A program made the position numbers and the translations under genes. This document shows, piece by piece, positions 1-6,620 of a stretch of 25,088 bases of DNA (the first letter of the stretch is position 1; every line of letters starts with the position of its first letter). The notes beneath the pieces are model-generated. The model did not search any database. It was not told the DNA's origin and was given only the letters and a program-made list of their open reading frames with translations. This DNA is from JBELHO01 sp042091375 (lineage in GTDB: Bacteria > Pseudomonadota > Gammaproteobacteria > Enterobacterales > Alteromonadaceae): the NCBI GenBank assembly GCA_042091375.1, contig JBELHO010000047.1, forward strand, positions 1-25,088, in the 5' to 3' direction.

Positions 1-356
1 AGAGCTCAACTGCTCGTGTGTTCATGAAAGCTGGTAACGGTGCAATTACAATTAACAAACGCGACATTTCTGTCTATTTTGGCCGTGAAACGGCTCGTAT
101 GGTTGTTCGTCAACCGTTAGAGTTAGTCGAAATGTTGGAAAAGTTTGACTTTAACATCACTGTTGTTGGCGGTGGTATTTCTGGTCAAGCGGGCGCTATC
201 CGCCACGGTATTACCCGTGCGCTGATGGAGTTTGACGAAACTTTACGCAGTGATCTGCGCAAAGCTGGTTTCGTTACTCGCGATGCCCGTAAAGTTGAGC
301 GTAAGAAAGTTGGTTTACACAAAGCGCGTAAACGCCCACAATTTTCAAAGCGTTAA
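1..356 (+). CDS. rpsI: 30S ribosomal protein S9, 3' part (5' end outside window)
   Basis: Structural protein of the small ribosomal subunit; its C-terminal tail reaches the P-site tRNA. The reading frame is already open at base 3 (SSTARVFMKAGNG), so the gene begins left of the window and only about 117 codons are present. Family hallmarks are YFGRETARMVVRQPLE, GGGISGQAGAIRHGITRAL and the basic C-terminus ending RPQFSKR, the invariant S9 tail. In gammaproteobacteria rpsI is the second gene of the rplM-rpsI operon. An intrinsic terminator follows 20 bases after the stop, so the downstream pet genes need their own promoter. Identification is essentially certain. Confidence 0.97.
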   Translation, partial: SSTARVFMKAGNGAITINKRDISVYFGRETARMVVRQPLELVEMLEKFDFNITVVGGGISGQAGAIRHGITRALMEFDETLRSDLRKAGFVTRDARKVERKKVGLHKARKRPQFSKR

Positions 357-376
357 TTTTTACTTTTTGTATATGC

Positions 377-403
377 AAAAACCGGCTTATTGCCGGTTTT
401 TTT
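377..403 (+). terminator. Intrinsic terminator of the rpsI operon
   Basis: A perfect 10-bp stem AAAAACCGGC / GCCGGTTTTT with a 5-base loop (TTATT) runs straight into a T tract. It lies 20 bases downstream of the rpsI stop codon. Confidence 0.9.
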
Positions 404-670
404 ATGTCTTAAAACCGACCTATATAAACACCACAAAGTATCAAAAATAACACTTATATCAGAACCATTTTCGCCTAGTTAGTGATGACTCAAGCAGTCA
501 CTGGTGTGGTTAAAATTTATACTAAATTAAAATGTGCTCGCCAGATAAAAAGCAGCTGCGCAGATCACATAATGTCAATAAAACCCTGTTTTTGCGAATG
601 ATTCTTATTCACTTGTGATAATTGCTTTGCTGGACAAAATAAATACAAAAATATTGCTATATGTTGCTTC

Positions 671-715
671 AAATAGGGGAATTTCCTTGTAAAAAATAGG
701 GGTTTTCATTATCAT
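671..715 (+). promoter_or_regulatory. Putative petABC promoter with a repeated AAATAGGGG motif
   Basis: The 320 bases between the rpsI terminator and petA contain no credible gene. The best sigma70-like promoter is TTGTAA (687-692), a 17-bp spacer, then TATCAT (710-715). A nine-base direct repeat AAATAGGGG occurs at 671-679 and 694-702, 23 bp apart (about two helical turns), the second copy lying in the spacer. Further upstream, around 595-613, GCGAATGATTCTTATTCAC matches 12 of 19 positions of the classic Fur box; this is weak. Both regulatory readings are inference. Confidence 0.4.
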
Positions 716-822
716 CAAATACAATATTTATTATAGAAAGTTTGTTTAAGCAGAAGCAGTTTTTCCTCTTTAGTTGTAAATACTCTTTATCGTTTAATCA
801 ATACATTAATTGGAGATGTTGG

Positions 823-1413
823 ATGAGCAATGCGACCGTGAATAACGGCCGTCGACGCTTTTTAACCGCAGCTACTTCGGTAGTTGGCGGCGTTGGTGTT
901 GTCGGTATAGCTGTACCTTTCATTGGCTCTTGGAATCCCAGCGCAAAAGCAAAAGCGGCAGGGGCACCAGTTGAGATCAATGTAGATAAAATTGAACCAG
1001 GGCAATTAATCCGCGCAGAATGGCGTGGTAAACCAATCTACGTAGTGCGCAGAACTGATGACATAATTGCCCAATTGTCAACACTTGACTCCAAGCTAAA
1101 AGATCCAAAATCAGAAAAACAACAACAACCCAGTTACGCCACAAATACCCATCGTTCAATAAAACCTGAGTTTTTGGTGGCTCTAGGGGTATGTACCCAT
1201 TTAGGTTGTGCTCCAACCTACCACAAAGGCGACTTCGCAGAAAAAGTTGAAGGCGTTAAAGACGGTTTCTTCTGTCCGTGTCACGGCTCTACTTTTGACA
1301 TGGCTGGGCGTGTTTTTCAAAGTGTACCAGCGCCCACTAACCTAGTCGTCCCTGAACATTCCTATACTGCCGACAACACCTTGTTAATTGGTGTTGGTCA
1401 AGGAGATGCATAA
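823..1413 (+). CDS. petA: Ubiquinol-cytochrome c reductase iron-sulfur (Rieske) subunit
   Basis: The Rieske subunit of the cytochrome bc1 complex takes the first electron from quinol at the Qo site and hands it to cytochrome c1; it is anchored in the inner membrane with its cluster domain in the periplasm. The start at 823 is preceded by TGGAGA at proper spacing and gives 196 residues beginning with a Tat-type anchor (RRRFLTAA at residues 10-17, then a hydrophobic stretch). Cluster ligands are visible as CTHLGC (C124, H126) and CPCHG (C151, H154), with C129 and C153 forming the usual disulfide. A longer in-frame start at 742 has no family support. The stop codon overlaps the petB start as TAATG, indicating translational coupling. 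First gene of petABC. Confidence 0.96.
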   Translation: MSNATVNNGRRRFLTAATSVVGGVGVVGIAVPFIGSWNPSAKAKAAGAPVEINVDKIEPGQLIRAEWRGKPIYVVRRTDDIIAQLSTLDSKLKDPKSEKQQQPSYATNTHRSIKPEFLVALGVCTHLGCAPTYHKGDFAEKVEGVKDGFFCPCHGSTFDMAGRVFQSVPAPTNLVVPEHSYTADNTLLIGVGQGDA

Positions 1414-2678
1414 TGTTTGATAATTTTATCGCTTGGCTCGACAAGCGTTTACCTGTTTCTGAAGCTTGGAATAAACATTTAGCTCAGTACCCCGCGCCAA
1501 AAAACTTTAACTTTTGGTACTTTTTTGGCTCTTTAGCCATGTTAGTTTTGGTCAATCAGATACTTACCGGTATTTGGTTAACTATGAGCTACGAGCCTTC
1601 AGGCGATGGTGCTTTTGCCTCGATTGAATACATCATGCGCGATGTCGATTACGGTTGGCTACTGCGCTATATGCACTCCACCGGTGCTTCAGCATTCTTT
1701 ATTGTGGTTTACATGCACATGTTTCGCGGCATGATGTACGGCTCTTACCAAAAACCACGGGAATTACTGTGGATATTTGGCATGTTGATCTTTTTAGTAT
1801 TAATGGCTGAAGCGTTCATGGGCTATTTATTGCCTTGGGGTAATATGTCGTATTGGGGAGCACAAGTTATTATTTCGCTATTTGGCGCTATACCAATTAT
1901 TGGCGATGATTTAACTCAATGGATCCGCGGTGATTATGTGATCTCCGGTGCTACTCTTAACCGCTTCTTTGCCTTGCACGTTGTGGCTATGCCTCTAGTA
2001 TTAGTGGTGCTAGTTTTCTTACATATTTTGGCGTTGCACGAAGTCGGCTCTAATAACCCCGAAGGCACCGACATTAAAAAGAAGAAAGGCAGTGTCAAGC
2101 CGGAAGAATTAAGTCAGTTTACCTTCCATAAATCCTACACCGACAAGTACGATATCGTCGATGCTATTCCTTTCCACCCCTATTATTCAGTGAAGGATAT
2201 CGTCGGTGTTGCGGTATTTTTAATTCTTTTTTGTTGGGTAATGTTCTTTGCCCCTGAAGGTGGTGGTTACTTTATTGAAGCTCCCAACTTTGAACCGGCA
2301 AACGGCTTAAAAACACCTGAGCATATTGTTCCTGTATGGTACTTTGGCCCGTTTTATACCATTTTGCGAGTAGTACCTGATAAGTTATTAGGGGCTATTG
2401 CCATGTTTGGTGCGATTATCATGCTGTTTGCTTTACCTTGGTTTGATCGCGGTACAGTGAAGTCGATTAAATTCCGCAGCACTATTCACACCGTCAATTT
2501 AATACAATTTGCCATTTCATTTATTATCCTTGGTATTTTAGGTACCTTGCCAGCATCGCCAACTGCAAACTTAATTGGCACAATCGCAAGTTTTGGCTAC
2601 TTTGGCTTCTTTATAGCCTTGTGGTTTTACAGTAAAAATGAAAATACTAAACCAGTGCCAGAGAGGGTTTCGGGATAA
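1413..2678 (+). CDS. petB: Ubiquinol-cytochrome c reductase cytochrome b
   Basis: Membrane core of the bc1 complex, carrying two b hemes and the Qo and Qi quinone sites. The 421-residue protein contains the heme ligands H88/H102 in helix B (RYMHSTGASAFFIVVYMH) and H189/H204 in helix D. The helix-D pair is 15 residues apart, one more than the 14 of mitochondrial and alphaproteobacterial cytochrome b. The Qo-site PEWY motif reads PVWY (residues 307-310). As far as I know, both variations occur in beta- and gammaproteobacterial bc1 complexes, so they are lineage traits and not defects. About eight transmembrane helices are evident. Start and stop overlap petA and petC by TAATG junctions. Confidence 0.97.
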   Translation: MFDNFIAWLDKRLPVSEAWNKHLAQYPAPKNFNFWYFFGSLAMLVLVNQILTGIWLTMSYEPSGDGAFASIEYIMRDVDYGWLLRYMHSTGASAFFIVVYMHMFRGMMYGSYQKPRELLWIFGMLIFLVLMAEAFMGYLLPWGNMSYWGAQVIISLFGAIPIIGDDLTQWIRGDYVISGATLNRFFALHVVAMPLVLVVLVFLHILALHEVGSNNPEGTDIKKKKGSVKPEELSQFTFHKSYTDKYDIVDAIPFHPYYSVKDIVGVAVFLILFCWVMFFAPEGGGYFIEAPNFEPANGLKTPEHIVPVWYFGPFYTILRVVPDKLLGAIAMFGAIIMLFALPWFDRGTVKSIKFRSTIHTVNLIQFAISFIILGILGTLPASPTANLIGTIASFGYFGFFIALWFYSKNENTKPVPERVSG

Positions 2679-3376
2679 TGAGAAATTTGATATTCACCAT
2701 ATTAGTTGCTTTTCCTATGTTGGCTTTGGCCGCTGGTCCTAGCATTCCATTAGAAAAAGCAAATAATGATCTCACTGATAAAGAGTCTTTAAAGCGAGGC
2801 TTTATGGCATATCAGCTTCAGTGTTTGGGTTGTCATGAACTCAAGTATCAAAGGTACAACCGTACGTTTGCCGACTTAGGGATCAGTGACCAAGACGGTG
2901 TCGCCAATTATATGTTTACTGGCGAAAAAGTTGGTGATCACATAACCAACGCTATGCCGGCGAAAGAAGCCGCTGAGTGGTTTGGTGCAGCGCCACCAGA
3001 TTTAACCCTAGAAGCCAGGTTGCGCAGTCCTGATTGGATCTACACCTATTTGACCACTTTTTACGTTGACGAAGAACGCCCTTTTGGGGTCAACAATAAA
3101 GTCTACAAAGACGTTGCTATGCCGCATGTATTACAAAACTTACAAGGTATTCGCACTATGGATGCCGACGGCAATTTAAGTGAAGCTTCTGGTGGTAGTA
3201 TGACCACAGAAGAATTTGAAGCTTATGCTCGTGACTTGACCAACTTTTTGGAGTACGTGGGTGAGCCAAATAAACTTGAGCGCAAAGCCCTAGGTTATAA
3301 AGTGATTGGTTTCTTAGTAGTGTTCTTAATCTTAGCTTTCTTCTTGAAGAAAGAATACTGGCGCGATGTGCATTAG
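2678..3376 (+). CDS. petC: Ubiquinol-cytochrome c reductase cytochrome c1
   Basis: Periplasmic c-type cytochrome of the bc1 complex; accepts electrons from the Rieske protein and passes them to soluble cytochrome c. The 232-residue protein has an N-terminal signal (residues 1-19, ending ALAA), the covalent heme site CLGCH (C49, C52, H53), the methionine ligand in AMPHVL (M148) and a C-terminal membrane anchor at about residues 206-225, followed by a positively charged end. It begins inside the petB stop codon (TAATG). An intrinsic terminator follows, closing a three-gene operon. Family and operon position make this assignment secure. Confidence 0.96.
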   Translation: MRNLIFTILVAFPMLALAAGPSIPLEKANNDLTDKESLKRGFMAYQLQCLGCHELKYQRYNRTFADLGISDQDGVANYMFTGEKVGDHITNAMPAKEAAEWFGAAPPDLTLEARLRSPDWIYTYLTTFYVDEERPFGVNNKVYKDVAMPHVLQNLQGIRTMDADGNLSEASGGSMTTEEFEAYARDLTNFLEYVGEPNKLERKALGYKVIGFLVVFLILAFFLKKEYWRDVH

Positions 3377-3406
3377 CCAGTAATTGTTACTCAATAGCAG
3401 TTCAGT

Positions 3407-3437
3407 AAAAATGGGAGCTAAATGCTCCCATTTTTTT
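3407..3437 (+). terminator. Intrinsic terminator of petABC
   Basis: A 12-bp stem AAAAATGGGAGC / GCTCCCATTTTT around loop TAAAT, ending in seven T residues, 30 bases after the petC stop. Confidence 0.92.
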
Positions 3438-3631
3438 GCAATTAATGATTGGCTATTACGCTGCTCAAGGCGAGGAAAAACAGCACTGGATAAAATTTTC
3501 GCTAGCGCTGTACCGTTAAAAACGTTGCATTTTTCAGCTAATTTAACTAGAATCGTCGCACTATTCGAGAGCCGAAAGTTATTTTATCCTCAGCTATCAG
3601 ATTTATGGGTTTTTATGTGTACAGTCACACA

Positions 3632-3659
3632 TTTACAACCACTGCTCAGCGGTTAAAAT
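3632..3659 (+). promoter_or_regulatory. Putative sspA promoter
   Basis: TTTACA (3632-3637), 16-bp spacer, TAAAAT (3654-3659). It would start transcription near 3666, leaving a leader of about 160 bases before sspA. The stretch 3438-3631 upstream shows no convincing gene. Prediction from consensus only. Confidence 0.4.
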
Positions 3660-3721
3660 AGATTTATGAATGTTCAAGCTCTGGCTCGATATTTGTTGAG
3701 TATTCCATGAAAAGTATTGTT

Positions 3722-3767
3722 AACACTGGTTATTGCTCCCAGTAGCATGGGGTCAGCAGTGTTTTTT
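3722..3767 (+). terminator. First terminator-like hairpin in the sspA leader
   Basis: AACACTG (3722-3728) pairs with CAGTGTT (3757-3763), with inner pairing CCCA/TGGG (3738-3741 / 3748-3751), and the arm ends in six T residues (3762-3767). It lies between the putative sspA promoter and the sspA start. Two short reading frames precede it and overlap as CCATGA: 14 codons from 3666, and 12 codons from 3707 that end inside the hairpin at 3743-3745. Whether they are translated is unknown. Confidence 0.5.
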
Positions 3768-3775
3768 GTTTATAC

Positions 3776-3804
3776 CAACAGGGTTATCCCCCTGTTGTTT
3801 TTTT
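3776..3804 (+). terminator. Second terminator in the sspA leader
   Basis: Perfect 8-bp stem CAACAGGG / CCCTGTTG with loop TTATCC followed by seven T residues, only 24 bases before the sspA start codon. Its form is that of a classical intrinsic terminator, yet it sits upstream of the gene on the same strand, suggesting attenuation of sspA or the end of a short leader RNA. Confidence 0.75.
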
Positions 3805-3828
3805 AATAGTTTCAATTTTGGAGGCATT

Positions 3829-4470
3829 ATGGCCATAGCTGCAAACAAACGCTCGGTGATGAACTTATATTCTCATGCAGACGATATGTACAGTCATCAA
3901 ACCCGCATTGTTTTAGCCGAGAAAGGTGTTGGCGTAGATATTCACTTAGTCGATTTGGCAAACTTGCCAGAAGATTTATTAGATCTTAACCCTTATGGCA
4001 CAGTGCCCACTTTAATTGACCGCGAATTAGCTTTGTATCAAGCGTCGATTATCATTGAGTATTTAGACGAGCGCTTTCCTCATCCACCGTTGATGCCAGT
4101 TTATCCAGTTTCTCGCGGTCGCAGTCGGTTAATGATGCACCGCATTGAGCAAGACTGGTATAGCTTGGCAAAAACTATTTTAAACGGTCCTGCCGAGCAA
4201 GCGGCTAGCGCCCGTCAAGAATTAAAAGAAAGTATATTGAGTGTTGCACCTATTTTAAATGAAGCGCCGTATTTTATGAGTGAAGAATTTAGTCTAGTTG
4301 ATTGTTATTTAGCACCATTGCTTTGGCGCTTACCGGTTTTCGGTATTGAACTAAACGGACAAGGCTCAAAAGAACTGAAAACCTACATGTTGAAAGTATT
4401 TGAACGAGAGTCGTTCCAAGCGTCATTAACTGAAGCTGAGCGTGAATTGCGCTTTGGCAACGCCGTTTAA
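3829..4470 (+). CDS. sspA: Stringent starvation protein A
   Basis: RNA polymerase-associated regulator with a glutathione S-transferase fold that helps reprogram transcription during starvation and acid stress in enterobacteria. The start at 3829 follows GGAGG and gives 213 residues, the usual length. Visible features are the thioredoxin-like N-terminal half with the conserved NPYGTVPTLIDRELALYQ segment (about residues 54-71) and the ASIIIEYLDERFPHPPLMP segment after it. The C-terminal half is helical. SspA lacks GST activity in characterised members. It is followed after 5 bases by sspB, the standard pair. A leader with two hairpins lies upstream. Confidence 0.95.
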   Translation: MAIAANKRSVMNLYSHADDMYSHQTRIVLAEKGVGVDIHLVDLANLPEDLLDLNPYGTVPTLIDRELALYQASIIIEYLDERFPHPPLMPVYPVSRGRSRLMMHRIEQDWYSLAKTILNGPAEQAASARQELKESILSVAPILNEAPYFMSEEFSLVDCYLAPLLWRLPVFGIELNGQGSKELKTYMLKVFERESFQASLTEAERELRFGNAV

Positions 4471-4475
4471 TATCG

Positions 4476-4907
4476 ATGGATAAATCAATGACATCAACCA
4501 TGTCATCGACTAAGCCCTATTTGGTTAGGGCTTTTTACGAGTGGATTTCAGATAACCAAATGACCCCATACATTGTCGTCGATGTCAGTGTATACGGCGT
4601 CAGTGTGCCATTAGCTTATGTTAATGGTGGACAAATTATCTTAAATATCTCTCTCGGTGCGGTTGGTGCAATATCTATGGCAGGTGAATACATTGAGTTC
4701 AGTGCGCGTTTTGGCGGTAAATTAGAGAACTTAACCATACCTTATGGGGCTATTTCTGCCATTTATGCCAAAGAAAACGGTGCTGGCACCTCGCTTGAAA
4801 TAGAGCACCCTTCGCCAGAGGAAATCACTGAACGCGAGGGTAAAGCGCCATCGCCACTGACTGCCGTAGACACTAAATCCGCGGAAAAAGCTAAAGCTGT
4901 GACAGAA
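4476..4907 (+). CDS. sspB: ClpXP protease specificity-enhancing factor SspB, interrupted by assembly gap
   Basis: Adaptor that delivers ssrA-tagged proteins to the ClpXP protease. The first 144 codons are present; the family core is recognisable in PYLVRAFYEWISDNQMTPYI, ARFGG and AIYAKENGAGT, which form the peptide-binding domain. The acidic linker and the conserved C-terminal ClpX-binding tail fall into the 100-N gap, and the sequence right after the gap cannot be placed in frame. Alternative starts at 4488 and 4500 exist; no strong ribosome-binding site decides between them. The upstream neighbour is sspA, 5 bases away, and the pair is probably co-transcribed. Confidence 0.9.
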
Positions 4908-5007
4908 NNNNNNNNNNNNNNNNNNNNNNNNNNNNNNNNNNNNNNNNNNNNNNNNNNNNNNNNNNNNNNNNNNNNNNNNNNNNNNNNNNNNNNNNNNNNN
5001 NNNNNNN
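4908..5007. other. Assembly gap of exactly 100 N
   Basis: One hundred undetermined bases, a conventional scaffolding value; the true distance is unknown. It removes the 3' end of sspB and the junction between sspB and dolP, which converge here. Confidence 0.99.
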
Positions 5008-5028
5008 CCTTAAACTAAGCCGTAAAGT

Positions 5029-5610
5029 TTATTGTTGTAAGTATTCAAACATTTTATAGACTTGACTTACACCACTGATATTTCTGGTTATTTCTACTGC
5101 AGTGTCGGCATCACGGGCATTGACCAAGCCCATTAAAAATACTTCACCGTTTTCAGTGACCACTTTGATCTGTGTAGCTAAAAGGTTTTCATTGCTAAAC
5201 AGTGCAGTTTTCACTTTAGAGGTAAGCCACATATCATTGCTTGTGGTAGTAAAGCTGGTGGTATTGCCTATGCGTATTTGGTCGTAAACAAGCTCAACCT
5301 CAGGTACATTATTGAGGGTTTTGATCGCCAGATCTCTGAGATAGGTGTTGGGCGCTTGGCCAACAACTAATAGCTTCCTATTGACACTCACCACTTGTAA
5401 GTTGGAATTATCAGCGATGCCCTCAGCCTCTTTTAAGGCGGTATGGGCAGCAAACTCTATTTTCGTATCTGTGATTTGATCACTAATGGTTCTGTTGTCA
5501 TTGGCAACCGATACCCCACTGCCGACTACACCGATCACCGCCGCAGTCACACAGCCTTGCAACAGTGCTGCTACAGTAACTACAAGGGCAGCATTTTTTA
5601 ATCTGGTCAT
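5029..5610 (-). CDS. dolP: Outer-membrane lipoprotein with two BON domains (DolP/YraP)
   Basis: DolP binds anionic phospholipid at the inner face of the outer membrane and supports outer-membrane integrity and BAM function. The 193-residue precursor has a lipoprotein signal with lipobox LLQGC (lipidated C20), then two BON modules at about residues 48-112 and 122-190, the second showing the typical GEVFLMGLV strand. Length and architecture match the enterobacterial protein. Its start lies 3 bases after the diaA stop, so it is the last gene of the lpoA-yraN-diaA-dolP operon, the same order as in E. coli. Confidence 0.93.
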   Translation of the reverse strand: MTRLKNAALVVTVAALLQGCVTAAVIGVVGSGVSVANDNRTISDQITDTKIEFAAHTALKEAEGIADNSNLQVVSVNRKLLVVGQAPNTYLRDLAIKTLNNVPEVELVYDQIRIGNTTSFTTTSNDMWLTSKVKTALFSNENLLATQIKVVTENGEVFLMGLVNARDADTAVEITRNISGVSQVYKMFEYLQQ

Positions 5611-5613
5611 GGT

Positions 5614-6204
5614 TTAATCTTCAGTTTGGGGAAATAAGGTAGTATCAATAATGTCACACAAGCAATGAATGACTACTAAATGCACTTCTTGGATCCGAGC
5701 TGTGCGCGGCGATGGTACGCGAATTTCAACATCGTTATCGCCCAGTAAGCCAGCAATATTTCCGCCGTCTTGTCCTGTTAACGCAATAATAGGCATGTCT
5801 CTAGCAACAGCAGCCTCTATTGCCTTAATGACATTTCGCGAGTTACCACTGGTAGAAATAGCCAACAACACATCACCTTGATTACCTAGGGCGCGAACCT
5901 GTTTGGAAAATACTTCATCGTAATGGTAGTCGTTAGCAATAGAGGTAATAGTCGAACTGTCTGTGGTCAAAGCGATAGCAGGTAAACTGGGGCGTTCAGT
6001 CTCATAACGATTCAACAGTTCGGCTGAAAAGTGTTGTGCATCACCAGCAGAGCCGCCGTTGCCACATGATAGAATTTTATGACCGGCCAATAAACTTTGT
6101 ACCATGATCATACCTGCTTGCTCTATGGGGCCAGCGAGCACTTCACTAGCAGCAATTTTAGTTTGTATACTCTCAGTAAAATTACTTTTAATTCGATCTA
6201 GCAT
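5614..6204 (-). CDS. diaA: SIS-domain protein DiaA (DnaA initiator-associating; GmhA-like fold)
   Basis: DiaA is a tetrameric sugar-isomerase-fold protein that binds DnaA and promotes ordered initiation at oriC. The start at 6204 gives 196 residues, beginning MLDRIKSNFTES and aligning with the E. coli start MQERIKACFTES; a coupled upstream ATG at 6222 (TGATG with the yraN stop) would add six residues and cannot be excluded. SIS motifs are CGNGGSAGDAQHF, ALTTDSSTITSIAND, AISTSGNSRNVIKA and RIQEVHLVVIHCLCDIID. The GGSAGDAQHF stretch is closer to phosphoheptose isomerase GmhA than to E. coli DiaA, so residual sugar-phosphate binding is possible. The genomic position strongly favours DiaA. Confidence 0.88.
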   Translation of the reverse strand: MLDRIKSNFTESIQTKIAASEVLAGPIEQAGMIMVQSLLAGHKILSCGNGGSAGDAQHFSAELLNRYETERPSLPAIALTTDSSTITSIANDYHYDEVFSKQVRALGNQGDVLLAISTSGNSRNVIKAIEAAVARDMPIIALTGQDGGNIAGLLGDNDVEIRVPSPRTARIQEVHLVVIHCLCDIIDTTLFPQTED

Positions 6205-6221
6205 AAAGTCGGTAGTCTCCA

Positions 6222-6620
6222 TCAATTTTTTTCGTAAAAGGCATTTTTCAGCCAAGTAATATCGGGGTAGTTTGTACCACCAGTAACAGCGATGACATCA
6301 AATCTACATGCAGTATTATATTCTTTTAAACCACATTGTTGCAGATAAAATGCGGCAGTTTTAATAATTTTTTGTTGTTTTGTTGGCGTAATTGCCGAAA
6401 CAGCGCCACCAAAGAGGTCATTTTTACGGTATTTGACCTCAATAAAGACTATAGTCGCTTGCTCTTTCATTACCAAGTCTATTTCCCCAAAGCGACAGTG
6501 AAACTTGCTGTTGAGCATGTTTAGCCCTTGCGCACAGAGATAGCGCGCAGCTAGTTGCTCGCCAATATCACCGAGCGTTTTAGGAGATACGAGGGAATTT
6601 TTGTGCTTATTCCACAGCAA
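6222..6620 (-). CDS. yraN: YraN family protein (UPF0102, endonuclease-like fold)
   Basis: Small conserved protein of unsettled function with a restriction-endonuclease-like fold. The 132 residues contain the family signature G-E-I-D-L-V (RFGEIDLVMKE), FIEVKYRKN, and CRFDVIAV near the C-terminus; the acidic residues and the E-V-K lysine resemble a PD-(D/E)XK site. No ATG is available near the expected start; TTG at 6620 is preceded by AAGGTG at suitable spacing and overlaps the end of lpoA by 14 bases. The 3' end overlaps the alternative diaA start. Co-transcribed with lpoA, diaA and dolP. Confidence 0.88.
   Translation of the reverse strand: MLWNKHKNSLVSPKTLGDIGEQLAARYLCAQGLNMLNSKFHCRFGEIDLVMKEQATIVFIEVKYRKNDLFGGAVSAITPTKQQKIIKTAAFYLQQCGLKEYNTACRFDVIAVTGGTNYPDITWLKNAFYEKN

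Noticed and set aside
232..450. 72-codon frame overlapping the end of rpsI
   Set aside because: Out of frame with rpsI and runs through its terminator.
3384..3656. Open frame of 90 codons after petC
   Set aside because: It runs through the petC terminator, has no ribosome-binding site or family resemblance, and covers the presumed sspA promoter.
5608..6204. Calling the SIS protein phosphoheptose isomerase GmhA
   Set aside because: The SIS motif is GmhA-like, but length, N-terminal alignment and the yraN-dolP neighbourhood fit DiaA better.
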